A stretch of 64,000 nt of DNA, taken from the NCBI GenBank assembly GCA_003250475.1, contig QKGI01000074.1:1-64000 (forward strand), given 5' to 3'. This DNA is from Bacteroidota bacterium. GTDB taxonomy: Bacteria > Bacteroidota > Bacteroidia > Bacteroidales > VadinHA17. Both the position numbers and the translations under genes were made by a program. The notes below the pieces were generated by a model. That model saw only the letters and a program-made list of their open reading frames with translations. It was not told the origin of the DNA and ran no database searches. This document shows positions 9,774-18,150 of this stretch, piece after piece. Every line of letters begins with the position of its first letter. The stretch's first letter is position 1.

Positions 9774-10352
9774 ATGAAATGTGACATAATACTGGCAGGC
9801 GTAGGGGGTCAGGGGATCCTCACCATTGCAGCCACCATTGGTCTTGCAGCTGTTGAGAGGAATCTCTCTTTGAAACAGTCGGAGGTACACGGGATGAGCC
9901 AGAGAGGTGGTGATGTGCAGTCGCACCTGAGACTATCCGACAGCGAGATACATTCTGATCTCATCCCGCAGGGCAAGGCTGACCTTATTATCAGTGTTGA
10001 ACCGATGGAGGCATTGCGTTACCTTCCATGGCTGGGCCCTGATGGCTGGATAGTTACAAGCAAAGTACCGTATATCAATATTCCGGATTATCCGGAAACA
10101 GATGATATAATGACCGAACTGGAGAAAACTGCAAATTCTGTTGTGCTTGACGCTGACATGATCGCCAGGGACCTGGGGTCGTCAAAATCAGGCAACATGG
10201 TTATCCTGGGTGCCGCTTCAAAATTCATTTCGATCCCGTTTGAGGTGCTTGAGAATGCGGTAAGGAAGCTCTTCGAAAGAAAGGGGGAAGAGGTAGTCAT
10301 GCTTAACCTGAGAGCTCTGCGTGCAGGAAGAGAGGCAGCAGCCGGGCGATAA
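9774..10352 (+). CDS. iorB: Indolepyruvate oxidoreductase beta subunit
   Basis: GVGGQGILTIA..., KQSEVHGMSQRGGDVQSHLR; directly downstream of iorA. Confidence 0.93.
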   Translation: MKCDIILAGVGGQGILTIAATIGLAAVERNLSLKQSEVHGMSQRGGDVQSHLRLSDSEIHSDLIPQGKADLIISVEPMEALRYLPWLGPDGWIVTSKVPYINIPDYPETDDIMTELEKTANSVVLDADMIARDLGSSKSGNMVILGAASKFISIPFEVLENAVRKLFERKGEEVVMLNLRALRAGREAAAGR

Positions 10353-10364
10353 AAGACGAAACAA

Positions 10365-10385
10365 GTCCCGGCACAAGGCCGGGAC
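10365..10385 (+). terminator. Perfect 8-bp hairpin downstream of iorB (terminator-like, no strong U tract)
   Basis: GTCCCGGC-ACAAG-GCCGGGAC. Confidence 0.5.
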
Positions 10386-10430
10386 CTGACAGCGAGACTA
10401 CGGTGCCACACTCAGCCCTTACCGCCTGTC

Positions 10431-10895
10431 CTACGATGATTTGCCTTTCGTTTTACCGTTACGCAGGGCGGATTCACCGGCAACAGTGAGACCGTCAGAA
10501 CACTCCTCGCCATGAGCATCAGGCTCAGGATCATCGCCGTCACTGAACTCCCGTGTCTTTCCTCCCGAGCCAAGTAAAACCATGTCTGATGCCACTATAT
10601 CCGTAACATTTCTCTGCATCCCGTTCTTGTCAGTATAGGAGTGGTAGTTAATCCTTCCTTCAATGCAGACCTCCCTGCCTTTCCTGAGAAACTTCGAAGT
10701 CAGCTCAGCCAGTCCGTTCCAGGCAACGATACTGTGCCATGTGGTTTCGTCAGTTTTTGTGCCGTCGGCACTCTTGTAACTTTCCCTGGTTGCCAGGCTG
10801 AAATGCGCAACCTTCTTACCGCTTTCCAGCGTCCTTATTTCCGGATCCTGTCCGAGACGACCGATCAGTTGTACTTTGTTTCTTAATGTGTTCAT
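10431..10895 (-). CDS. ssb: Single-stranded DNA-binding protein
   Basis: MNTLRNKVQLIGRLGQDPEIR...KVAHFSLAT...W(H)SIVAWNGLAEL...KGREVCIEGRINYHSY. Confidence 0.96.
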   Translation of the reverse strand: MNTLRNKVQLIGRLGQDPEIRTLESGKKVAHFSLATRESYKSADGTKTDETTWHSIVAWNGLAELTSKFLRKGREVCIEGRINYHSYTDKNGMQRNVTDIVASDMVLLGSGGKTREFSDGDDPEPDAHGEECSDGLTVAGESALRNGKTKGKSS

Positions 10896-11100
10896 GGTCT
10901 TTCAGTTTAAATTGATATTAGGTTTATGCCTCAAAGGTGCACCCTCCCCGGCAACTGATCCGGTTGATAAGCAATTCTATTCATTTGGCAGTCGTTTATA
11001 TCCGTTTGAAAACGTTTTTAATCATCATTATCAGTTTGATATAGGATCTCAGTAAAAGGGGCTGTTTTAAAATTTCTTACCTTTATAGAAATTATACGCT

Positions 11101-11481
11101 GTGGAAAGAGTATGTCTTGACTGCGGAGCGAAGCTCCTTGGCCGGTCTGATAAGAAATTCTGTTCCGACCAGTGCCGCAATAACTATAACAACCGTATCA
11201 ACCGCGATCAGAACAATTATGTAAGGAATGTCCATGCCCTGTTAAGACGTAACAGGAAGATCCTATCAGACCTTTTCGAGGCAGGGTTTCACAGGATACA
11301 CCGTGATGCGTTGCTTGCCCAGGGCTATAACTTCACTTTCTGTACCCATATAGTAGAGACACGTGATGGAATACTATGGTCCTACTGTTTCGAATATGGA
11401 TTCAGGGAGGCTGGCAGGGGTTATCTCGAGCTGCAGAAGTGCAGCAGCTATCTTGAGCAGTATCCAGGTGAGGAGATATGA
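11101..11481 (+). CDS. Small zinc-ribbon-type conserved protein (GTG start)
   Basis: CLDCGAKLLGRSDKKFCSDQCRNNYNNR; ORF opens with GTG. Confidence 0.75.
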   Translation: MERVCLDCGAKLLGRSDKKFCSDQCRNNYNNRINRDQNNYVRNVHALLRRNRKILSDLFEAGFHRIHRDALLAQGYNFTFCTHIVETRDGILWSYCFEYGFREAGRGYLELQKCSSYLEQYPGEEI

Positions 11482-11636
11482 GGTCAGGAAACAGCGTGTG
11501 GTGCAACATGCCGGAAGACCTGAACAGACAGCCGGTCATGCTGTTTCACAACCTCACCACCCTCAGCCTGGCTGCGGAAATCCTTTCCCGTTATTCCAGG
11601 ACAGGACATTTGGACGGGATAAATGTTTATTTTTGA
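11478..11636 (+). CDS. Candidate small coupled ORF (52 aa), unknown
   Basis: ATGA overlap with the upstream stop; reads MRSGNSVWCNMPEDLNRQPVMLFHNLTTLSLAAEILSRYSRTGHLDGINVYF*; shorter than the supplied ORF cutoff. Confidence 0.4.
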   Translation: MRSGNSVWCNMPEDLNRQPVMLFHNLTTLSLAAEILSRYSRTGHLDGINVYF

Positions 11637-11655
11637 GCCTTAAATCAGAACTGAA

Positions 11656-12186
11656 ATGAGAAGGATTATTGTTACTGCTGCCGCCTCCCTGATTATCCTG
11701 TCTGTATTTTCCCAGGATAAGCCTGTTTATGAAAACGGATACCTGGTGAAGGTTGGGGATAAAGCACCTGATTTCACCATCACCAAAGCCGGAGGAGAGA
11801 CTTTACAGCTTTCTGACCTGAAAGGTAAGGTCGTCATGCTCCAGTTCACTGCCAGCTGGTGCAGTGTATGCCGTAAGGAGATGCCGTTTATCGAGGATGA
11901 GATTTGGTTGCCGGGCAAAGAAAAGGGGCTGGTTCTCCTGGGTATTGACCGTGATGAACCTGAAGAAACTGTTTTGAAATTCGGAAAAGATATGAAAATA
12001 ACATACCCCCTGGTTCTCGACCCGGGGGCAGATATTTTTGGGCTTTTTGCTCAGAAAGAGGCCGGCGTTACCCGGAATGTTATCATTGACCGGGACGGGA
12101 AGATCATCTTTCTGACCCGCCTGTTTGATCGTGAAGAGTTTGACAGGATGAAGGAGGTCATTTTCGCCGAACTTGACAAAAAGTAA
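11656..12186 (+). CDS. TlpA-family thioredoxin-like protein
   Basis: Signal peptide; GDKAPDFTITKAGGETLQLSDLKGKVVMLQFTASWCSVCRKEMP (CxxC). Confidence 0.92.
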   Translation: MRRIIVTAAASLIILSVFSQDKPVYENGYLVKVGDKAPDFTITKAGGETLQLSDLKGKVVMLQFTASWCSVCRKEMPFIEDEIWLPGKEKGLVLLGIDRDEPEETVLKFGKDMKITYPLVLDPGADIFGLFAQKEAGVTRNVIIDRDGKIIFLTRLFDREEFDRMKEVIFAELDKK

Positions 12187-12280
12187 AAAAAAAGCACACA
12201 TTTGGCCAAATTCTGCAACCTTTGGCAACTTCTTACGTTTATTTCAACGACTACTGTTCTATTAACTAAATTCGATAGAA

Positions 12281-12898
12281 ATGAAAAAGATTATTGTCAT
12301 TCTTCTTACACTGATTCTGGCCGCACCGATCTATTCACAGGTGAAATTTGGCATTAAGGCCGGGGCCAGCACTGATTTTACATTCACAGACCAGACTCTT
12401 CAGGGTACCGATTTCGAGGTGGTACTTCAGAATGCTAAAAGTGCAGAATGGGGATTTCAGGGAGGTATATTCATGCGTGCCACGTTTGCAGGGCTTTATC
12501 TTCAGCCGGAACTTCTTCTCGCCACAGCAACAAACTCGGTAACCTATGAGGATGTTGAGGCAGGAGGAGCTGCAGTTGTTTACAATCAGAAGTTTAATAA
12601 GCTGAATATCCCTGTATTGCTTGGATTTAAGCTCGGGCCTATCAGGATAAATGCCGGGCCGGCTGCTTCAGTGATGATCACTGATCCCAAGGAAATCATT
12701 GATGGTGCCACTTACAAGCGCGCCACCTTCGGTTATCAGGCAGGTCTTGGCCTGGACCTGTTCAAGAAACTTACGCTTGATGTCAGGTATGAAGGCAATC
12801 TCAACCAGTTCGGAAACGAGATCACCGTTCTCGGAGAGACATTCACACTTGATGACAGGACTGGTGCGCTGCTGGTACATGTCGGCCTGATATTCTGA
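12281..12898 (+). CDS. PorT-family outer-membrane beta-barrel protein
   Basis: Signal peptide, KFGIKAGASTDF..., ends with DRTGALLVHVGLIF. Confidence 0.85.
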   Translation: MKKIIVILLTLILAAPIYSQVKFGIKAGASTDFTFTDQTLQGTDFEVVLQNAKSAEWGFQGGIFMRATFAGLYLQPELLLATATNSVTYEDVEAGGAAVVYNQKFNKLNIPVLLGFKLGPIRINAGPAASVMITDPKEIIDGATYKRATFGYQAGLGLDLFKKLTLDVRYEGNLNQFGNEITVLGETFTLDDRTGALLVHVGLIF

Positions 12899-12917
12899 TG
12901 ACGATACTATATAAAAG

Positions 12918-12958
12918 AGCTCTTCCGGTTCCTGCCGGAGGAGTTTTTTTTTATTTTT
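12918..12958 (+). terminator. Rho-independent terminator downstream of the PorT-like gene
   Basis: CTCTTCCGG-TTCCTG... CCGGAGGAG stem followed by a long T run. Confidence 0.75.
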
Positions 12959-12983
12959 ACGGAAGTATGTGAGTTATTGACCG

Positions 12984-14450
12984 ATGCTTCTGGCGGGAGA
13001 TATATTCTCGGTTCTTAAAAATGTACTGGTCGTTATCTACCTTATCACGATCTTTTCCATCTGTCTTATGATCGTGTTTGAGAACAGGAACCCGGTAAAG
13101 ACCCTCTCTTGGCTTTTGGTGATTATGTTTATACCTGTTGCGGGGGTCATCACTTATGTCTTTTTTGGTAGGAATTACCGTAAGCAGAAGATCTACAGCC
13201 GTAAAAGCCTTGCTGACAGTGTCAGGCTTACGGATCATGTTGACAGGCAGGTAAGCCTGCTCCACAAGGTGCTGGCAGTTGAGAGTGAGGCAGTCCGGTC
13301 GAAGGAGCACCTCATTCACCTCATGCTTAACAATAACAGGTCGCTTCTCACCTTAAACAACAGGATTGACCTCCTCGTCAATGGCAAGGAGGCCTTCCCG
13401 GCCATGCTTGATGCAATTGCCTCAGCCGGAAAATTCATCCACCTTGAGATCTACCGCCTGGAACCCGATACCCTTGGAACGGAGTTTCGGGAGTTGATGA
13501 AGAGAAAAGCCGGTGAGGGAGTGAAGGTCAGGGTGGTTTATGATGATGTAGGCAGCTGGAATATACACAAAACTTATATCAGGGATATGAGGGAAGCCGG
13601 GGTCGAAATTTATCCTTTCATGCCGGTTAGGTTCCCTGCCTTTTCAAGCAAGATCAACTATCGTAACCACAGAAAAATCCTTGTTGTCGACGGAAGGGAG
13701 GGATTTGTCGGGGGACTAAACATTGCTGATAAATACATACACGGATTACCCGGACTGGGGCCATGGGTGGATACCCACCTGAGGCTGACAGGAGAGGCAG
13801 TGGCGGCACTCGACAGGGTCTTTGTCGATGACTGGAACTTCGTGAGCGGAGAGAAGCTTCAACCCGGGACATACGTTGAAAATACAGTAAAGACAGGAAA
13901 CAGGTGCCTTGTGCAGGTAGCCTCCAGCGGTCCGGATACAGACTGGGCTACGATCATGCAGGTCTACTTCTCAGCCATTGCCACGGCGAAAACTTCGATC
14001 TATCTGACGTCCCCATATTTCAGCCCAGACGAGAGCCTGCTGACCGCTCTTAAGACAGCAGCCCTCAGCGGCGTGGATGTAAGAATGATCTTTCCCAAGT
14101 ATTCAGACTCAATCATTGCAAACTGGAACACCCGTTCTTATATAAGTGAGCTACTTGAAGCAGGCGTAAGGATATTCCTTTATGAGAATGGGTTTATACA
14201 TTCAAAATACCTGCTTGTCGATAACGTGTTTTCTTCGGTAGGGTCCCCTAATGTCGATGTTCGAAGTTTTGACCTTGACTTTGAGGTTACTGCCCTGGTA
14301 TATGATGAAGAATTCGCGTTCCGGCTCGGAGTGCTTTTTAATGAGGATCTGAAGAACTGCAGTGAGGTGACTCTGCAGCAATGGTTGAAGAGAAAGAAAG
14401 GAGACAGGTATAAAGAGTCCCTGGCACGTATATTCGGTCCTCTTTATTAA
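12984..14450 (+). CDS. cls: Cardiolipin synthase
   Basis: Two TM helices; two HKD motifs (YRNHRKILVVDGREGFVGGLN; FIHSKYLLVDNVFSSVGSPN). Confidence 0.95.
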   Translation: MLLAGDIFSVLKNVLVVIYLITIFSICLMIVFENRNPVKTLSWLLVIMFIPVAGVITYVFFGRNYRKQKIYSRKSLADSVRLTDHVDRQVSLLHKVLAVESEAVRSKEHLIHLMLNNNRSLLTLNNRIDLLVNGKEAFPAMLDAIASAGKFIHLEIYRLEPDTLGTEFRELMKRKAGEGVKVRVVYDDVGSWNIHKTYIRDMREAGVEIYPFMPVRFPAFSSKINYRNHRKILVVDGREGFVGGLNIADKYIHGLPGLGPWVDTHLRLTGEAVAALDRVFVDDWNFVSGEKLQPGTYVENTVKTGNRCLVQVASSGPDTDWATIMQVYFSAIATAKTSIYLTSPYFSPDESLLTALKTAALSGVDVRMIFPKYSDSIIANWNTRSYISELLEAGVRIFLYENGFIHSKYLLVDNVFSSVGSPNVDVRSFDLDFEVTALVYDEEFAFRLGVLFNEDLKNCSEVTLQQWLKRKKGDRYKESLARIFGPLY

Positions 14451-14461
14451 ATTCGCACCCG

Positions 14462-15487
14462 ATGAAAAAAATAAAACTTGCCTTACTGCTAATAGTCATC
14501 TCAGCATTTCTTGTGTGCTCTGTTATTCTCTGGGCTGTTGCTTTCAGGGCAAATGTCAGTGCAGATGCTCCTGTCAGGATAACGGTATCTACCGGATGCA
14601 CATTTGAGGGCCTGAGGGATACACTGGAAAGTTCAGGTGTTTTAAAGAATGAACACACCTTCTTAATCACATCAGGTCTGAAGTCATTTAAAGGTAATAT
14701 CAGGCCCGGATCATATCTTATTAAACCGGGTATGAGTAATAACAAAATTATCAACCTGTTGCGGTCAGGCATGCAAACACCGGTGAATGTTACTTTCAAC
14801 AACATTCGGACCCTTGATGAGCTTGCCGGTGTTGTCGGCCGTCAGATTGAAGCAGATTCAGCGTCACTGTCAGCTTTCCTTACTGATCAAGAAAACTATG
14901 AGGCAGATGGATTTGAACGGCAGACAGTCATCTCTGTCTTCATACCTGACACATATGAGGTTTACTGGTCGCTCGATGCCCGGGGTTTCTATCGTCGCAT
15001 GCTTAAGGAGTACAGGGCATACTGGAATAAGGAGCGTAAAGAAAAGGCAGAGGAAAAAGGCCTTACACCGGTTGAAGTATCCGTACTGGCCTCCATTGTT
15101 GATGAGGAGGTCTCCAGGCAGGATGAGAAGCCACGGATAGCCGGTGTTTATCTCAACAGACTCAGGCAGGGAATTCCCCTTCAGGCCGACCCGACGGTCA
15201 AATTCGCCGTCAATGACTTCACTATCAGGAGGGTCCTCAACAAACACCTGGAATTCGATTCCCCTTACAATACATATCTTTACAGCGGGTTGCCTCCAGG
15301 TCCGATCAGGTGTCCCTCAAAATCGGGTCTCGAAGCCGTACTTAACGCCGAGAAGCATGAATATCTCTTCTTTGTTGCACGGCCTGATGGTTCTGGCTAC
15401 CATCATTTTTCACGAACCCTGGCCGAACACAACAGGTATGCAGCAGAATACAGGCGTGAGTTAAACAAGAGGAGAATATACAGGTAA
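14462..15487 (+). CDS. mltG: Endolytic transglycosylase MltG
   Basis: N-terminal TM; LASIVDEEVSRQDEKPRIAGVYLNRLRQGIPLQADPTVKFA; SPYNTYLYSGLPPGPI. Confidence 0.95.
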   Translation: MKKIKLALLLIVISAFLVCSVILWAVAFRANVSADAPVRITVSTGCTFEGLRDTLESSGVLKNEHTFLITSGLKSFKGNIRPGSYLIKPGMSNNKIINLLRSGMQTPVNVTFNNIRTLDELAGVVGRQIEADSASLSAFLTDQENYEADGFERQTVISVFIPDTYEVYWSLDARGFYRRMLKEYRAYWNKERKEKAEEKGLTPVEVSVLASIVDEEVSRQDEKPRIAGVYLNRLRQGIPLQADPTVKFAVNDFTIRRVLNKHLEFDSPYNTYLYSGLPPGPIRCPSKSGLEAVLNAEKHEYLFFVARPDGSGYHHFSRTLAEHNRYAAEYRRELNKRRIYR

Positions 15488-15503
15488 TAAAACCGTTGAC
15501 CGG

Positions 15504-16670
15504 CTACTCCTGTTCGTAGGAGTTGAGGGTCTCTACTATCATCCTGGCATTGACATTATTGTCGGCAACTTCATGTAACACTGTCTTCCGGCTGCTCTTC
15601 ATGTCAGCAGTGAATTCCTCTTTCATAAGCCGGTCGGTCAGGCTTAACCATTCATCACGGTTTAAAGCGACATGACACAGGCTCTCAAGATTTGTTCCTG
15701 CCACAACTTCGCCGGAGGTGATCACATGCCTGCCTCCACAGAGGGCGTTGATCAGTTTCAGCTTCATGCCGGTGGGCTGAGAAGCATTGAGCAGACACAC
15801 CTGTGCGTTGGCAATCAGTTCGCCCATCTGTCTCATGGAAGGATCCGGCACTATCTCCACATGGTTGAGAACAGAGGCCATTCTGAATATCTCCGAAGAG
15901 GGACGCTTGCCGGCTACAATAGTCCTGAATTTCCAGTACGGAGCAAGCTCTTTAAGTATATAGGAGGCAGCGGCATTGTTTTCGGCAGTTGAGAAGTCAC
16001 TGTGAAGCAGTACATAATCACCCATACCGCTGGCAGACATGCACTCGTTGCCGGGATGAAAAGGACCCACGAAAAGCACATTGTTATACCTGGACCTGAA
16101 ATATTCCGTATCGCCCGGAGAGATGGAAAGGAGATAGGTTGCGTTAAGCAATTTGGGCTCATACCGCTCCAGTTTCCTGGCCTCTATATTGTAGAAAAGC
16201 TTCCGCAAAGGATTCTTGTCGTTGGATGCAAGATTGCGATAATATATATGTTCAATATTGTGTGTGCGCACCATTTTTATCCGATCAGCAAGTGCAGGAT
16301 GATCAAGGAAATGGGTGGTATGCAGACCTTCAAAGATTATAGGATTTTTGTCAGCCAGCAGGTTTTTCAGGAGCAGATCGTTTTTTCGTGAAAGGATTAT
16401 GAAGGGTTCTGTGCTGAAAAAATGAAAGAAGTTAAGTTCACGCCTGTAATAATGCACCCTCAGACACTCCCGCTCCAGTGTTCTCGACCGGCTTCGCCCG
16501 TAACAGAAGCAGTGGAGAATTATTCCTATTCCCTGCTGTTTCAGGGCTAAAATCTTGTAAAAAACATCCATGACACCTCCGTAATCAGGCGGGTAAGGAA
16601 CGTTGAAGCTGATCAGGTGGACTACTTTTTTATCCGGAGATATGCTCATCGTATCGATAACAATGCACAA
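15504..16670 (-). CDS. Glycosyltransferase (GT-B, family 4-like)
   Basis: HLISFNVPYPPDYGGVMDVFYKILAL; likely start at internal Met (MSISPDKK, ~16649). Confidence 0.75.
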   Translation of the reverse strand: MCIVIDTMSISPDKKVVHLISFNVPYPPDYGGVMDVFYKILALKQQGIGIILHCFCYGRSRSRTLERECLRVHYYRRELNFFHFFSTEPFIILSRKNDLLLKNLLADKNPIIFEGLHTTHFLDHPALADRIKMVRTHNIEHIYYRNLASNDKNPLRKLFYNIEARKLERYEPKLLNATYLLSISPGDTEYFRSRYNNVLFVGPFHPGNECMSASGMGDYVLLHSDFSTAENNAAASYILKELAPYWKFRTIVAGKRPSSEIFRMASVLNHVEIVPDPSMRQMGELIANAQVCLLNASQPTGMKLKLINALCGGRHVITSGEVVAGTNLESLCHVALNRDEWLSLTDRLMKEEFTADMKSSRKTVLHEVADNNVNARMIVETLNSYEQE

Positions 16671-16686
16671 ACATAATTAAAAAAAA

Positions 16687-16694
16687 TACTTTTG
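16687..16694 (+). promoter_or_regulatory. Bacteroidota-type -7 box (TAnnTTTG)
   Basis: TACTTTTG ~60 bp upstream of the likely start of the 16.75-kb glycosyltransferase. Confidence 0.4.
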
Positions 16695-16725
16695 TATCTT
16701 CATTCTCCGGCAATGGCTACGTTTA

Positions 16726-17877
16726 TTGTTATTATCATATTGTAAACTGAAAATGAAAGCGGTGATAGCCGTCATAAGCGATCTTTCAACTGATATGCGT
16801 GTTCGCAAACAGGCATTGTTGATGGCTGAGGAGGGATTCTCCGTGACGGTTATCGGCAGGGAGTCGGGCAGTGACCTGCAGGTGGATTTCCCAGGTATAA
16901 AAATTAAAAGGCTGAGGGTGCCCTTCAGAAAAGGGCCGGCTATGTATGTCTATTTTAACCTGTATCTCTTTTTCCATCTTTTGTTTTTGAAACATGAGAT
17001 CTGTGTATCGTGCGACCTGGATACGCTCATTCCCTGTTATATGGTGTCACGTCTCTCGGGGACCATTCTCGTTTACGATGCTCATGAGTACTTCACGGGC
17101 CAGCACGGTCTTGCTGAGAGAAGAAGGAAGCATGCCATCTGGAAAGCGGCGGAGAGATGGATAGTGCCACACATCAGGCACATGATTACCGTCAGTGATT
17201 CGATTGCCGGCCTCTATCATAAAGAGTATGGAGTTAACCCTCTTGTCGTACGCAATGCCGCTCCGGATGTTAGCTTTCTGGTGTCACATGACAGGAAGGA
17301 GCTGGGGGCAGGGGAGGACGAACTGCTGCTGGTATTTCAGGGTTCCGGGATTAATGAAGGCCGTGGGGCTTCCGAGTTAATAGAAGCCGTGGCAGGACTG
17401 GAGCGGGTAAGACTTCTCATAATAGGTTCCGGGGATATCATGGAGGATCTACAGCATAAAGTAAGGGAGCGCGTGTCTGACGGTAATATAAGCTTCCTGC
17501 CCAGGATGGCGTGGGAGGAGATGATGCGATACACCATGTGTTGTGATGCAGGAGTGTCTCTCGACAAAGATAACTGTATAAACCAGCGTTACAGCCTTCC
17601 CAATAAACTGTTCGATTATATTGCTGCCGGTATCCCCTCCATAGTATCCCCTTTGCCGGAAACTTCTGCAATAATAGAACAGTACGGATGCGGTATCATC
17701 ACAAAAGATGTATCGCCTGAAGCTATTGCCGGACAGATAATCAGGCTGAGGGATGACAGGACCCTTTATCATGCATTGAGGCAAAAGGCACTGGAGGCAC
17801 GCATGGAGTTGAACTGGGAAAAGGAGAGGCTAAAAGAACAAGAGTTCTTCAGAGATGTTATTAATTCAAAATCGTAA
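16726..17877 (+). CDS. Glycosyltransferase family 4 protein
   Basis: C-terminal RYSLPNKLFDYIAAGIPSIVSPLPETSAIIEQYGCGIIT; likely start 16753 (MKAVIAVISDLS). Confidence 0.88.
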   Translation: MLLSYCKLKMKAVIAVISDLSTDMRVRKQALLMAEEGFSVTVIGRESGSDLQVDFPGIKIKRLRVPFRKGPAMYVYFNLYLFFHLLFLKHEICVSCDLDTLIPCYMVSRLSGTILVYDAHEYFTGQHGLAERRRKHAIWKAAERWIVPHIRHMITVSDSIAGLYHKEYGVNPLVVRNAAPDVSFLVSHDRKELGAGEDELLLVFQGSGINEGRGASELIEAVAGLERVRLLIIGSGDIMEDLQHKVRERVSDGNISFLPRMAWEEMMRYTMCCDAGVSLDKDNCINQRYSLPNKLFDYIAAGIPSIVSPLPETSAIIEQYGCGIITKDVSPEAIAGQIIRLRDDRTLYHALRQKALEARMELNWEKERLKEQEFFRDVINSKS

Positions 17878-17879
17878 TT

Positions 17880-18104
17880 ATGAACAGTGATTTCGTCAGG
17901 AAATATATTCCGGAGATAGCAGGCACCCTTCTTGGTATAATAGGGGGCTTCCTTTACTGGAAATATGTGGGCTGCCAGTCGGGTACCTGCGCCATAAAAT
18001 CAAACTGGTACCTGATGGTGCCCTGGGGTGGGGTACTTGGTTACCTTGCAGGATCCCTTGTAAGCGATATTCTGAAAAAGAGAAAAAAGAGCGGGGAGCA
18101 GTGA
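17880..18104 (+). CDS. Small membrane protein, DUF6132-like
   Basis: 74 aa; GTLLGIIGGFLYWKYVGCQSGTCAIKSN...GYLAGSLVSD. Confidence 0.7.
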   Translation: MNSDFVRKYIPEIAGTLLGIIGGFLYWKYVGCQSGTCAIKSNWYLMVPWGGVLGYLAGSLVSDILKKRKKSGEQ

Positions 18105-18150
18105 CAGGGTTGGCCTCTCCTGTGAAGATGTTAAGGGGGAAGTTTGTATA

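Noticed and set aside
11363-11659. 98-aa ORF overlapping the Zn-ribbon gene
   Set aside because: Mostly inside a better ORF in another frame and low-complexity composition; the ATGA-coupled 52-aa ORF is more plausible.
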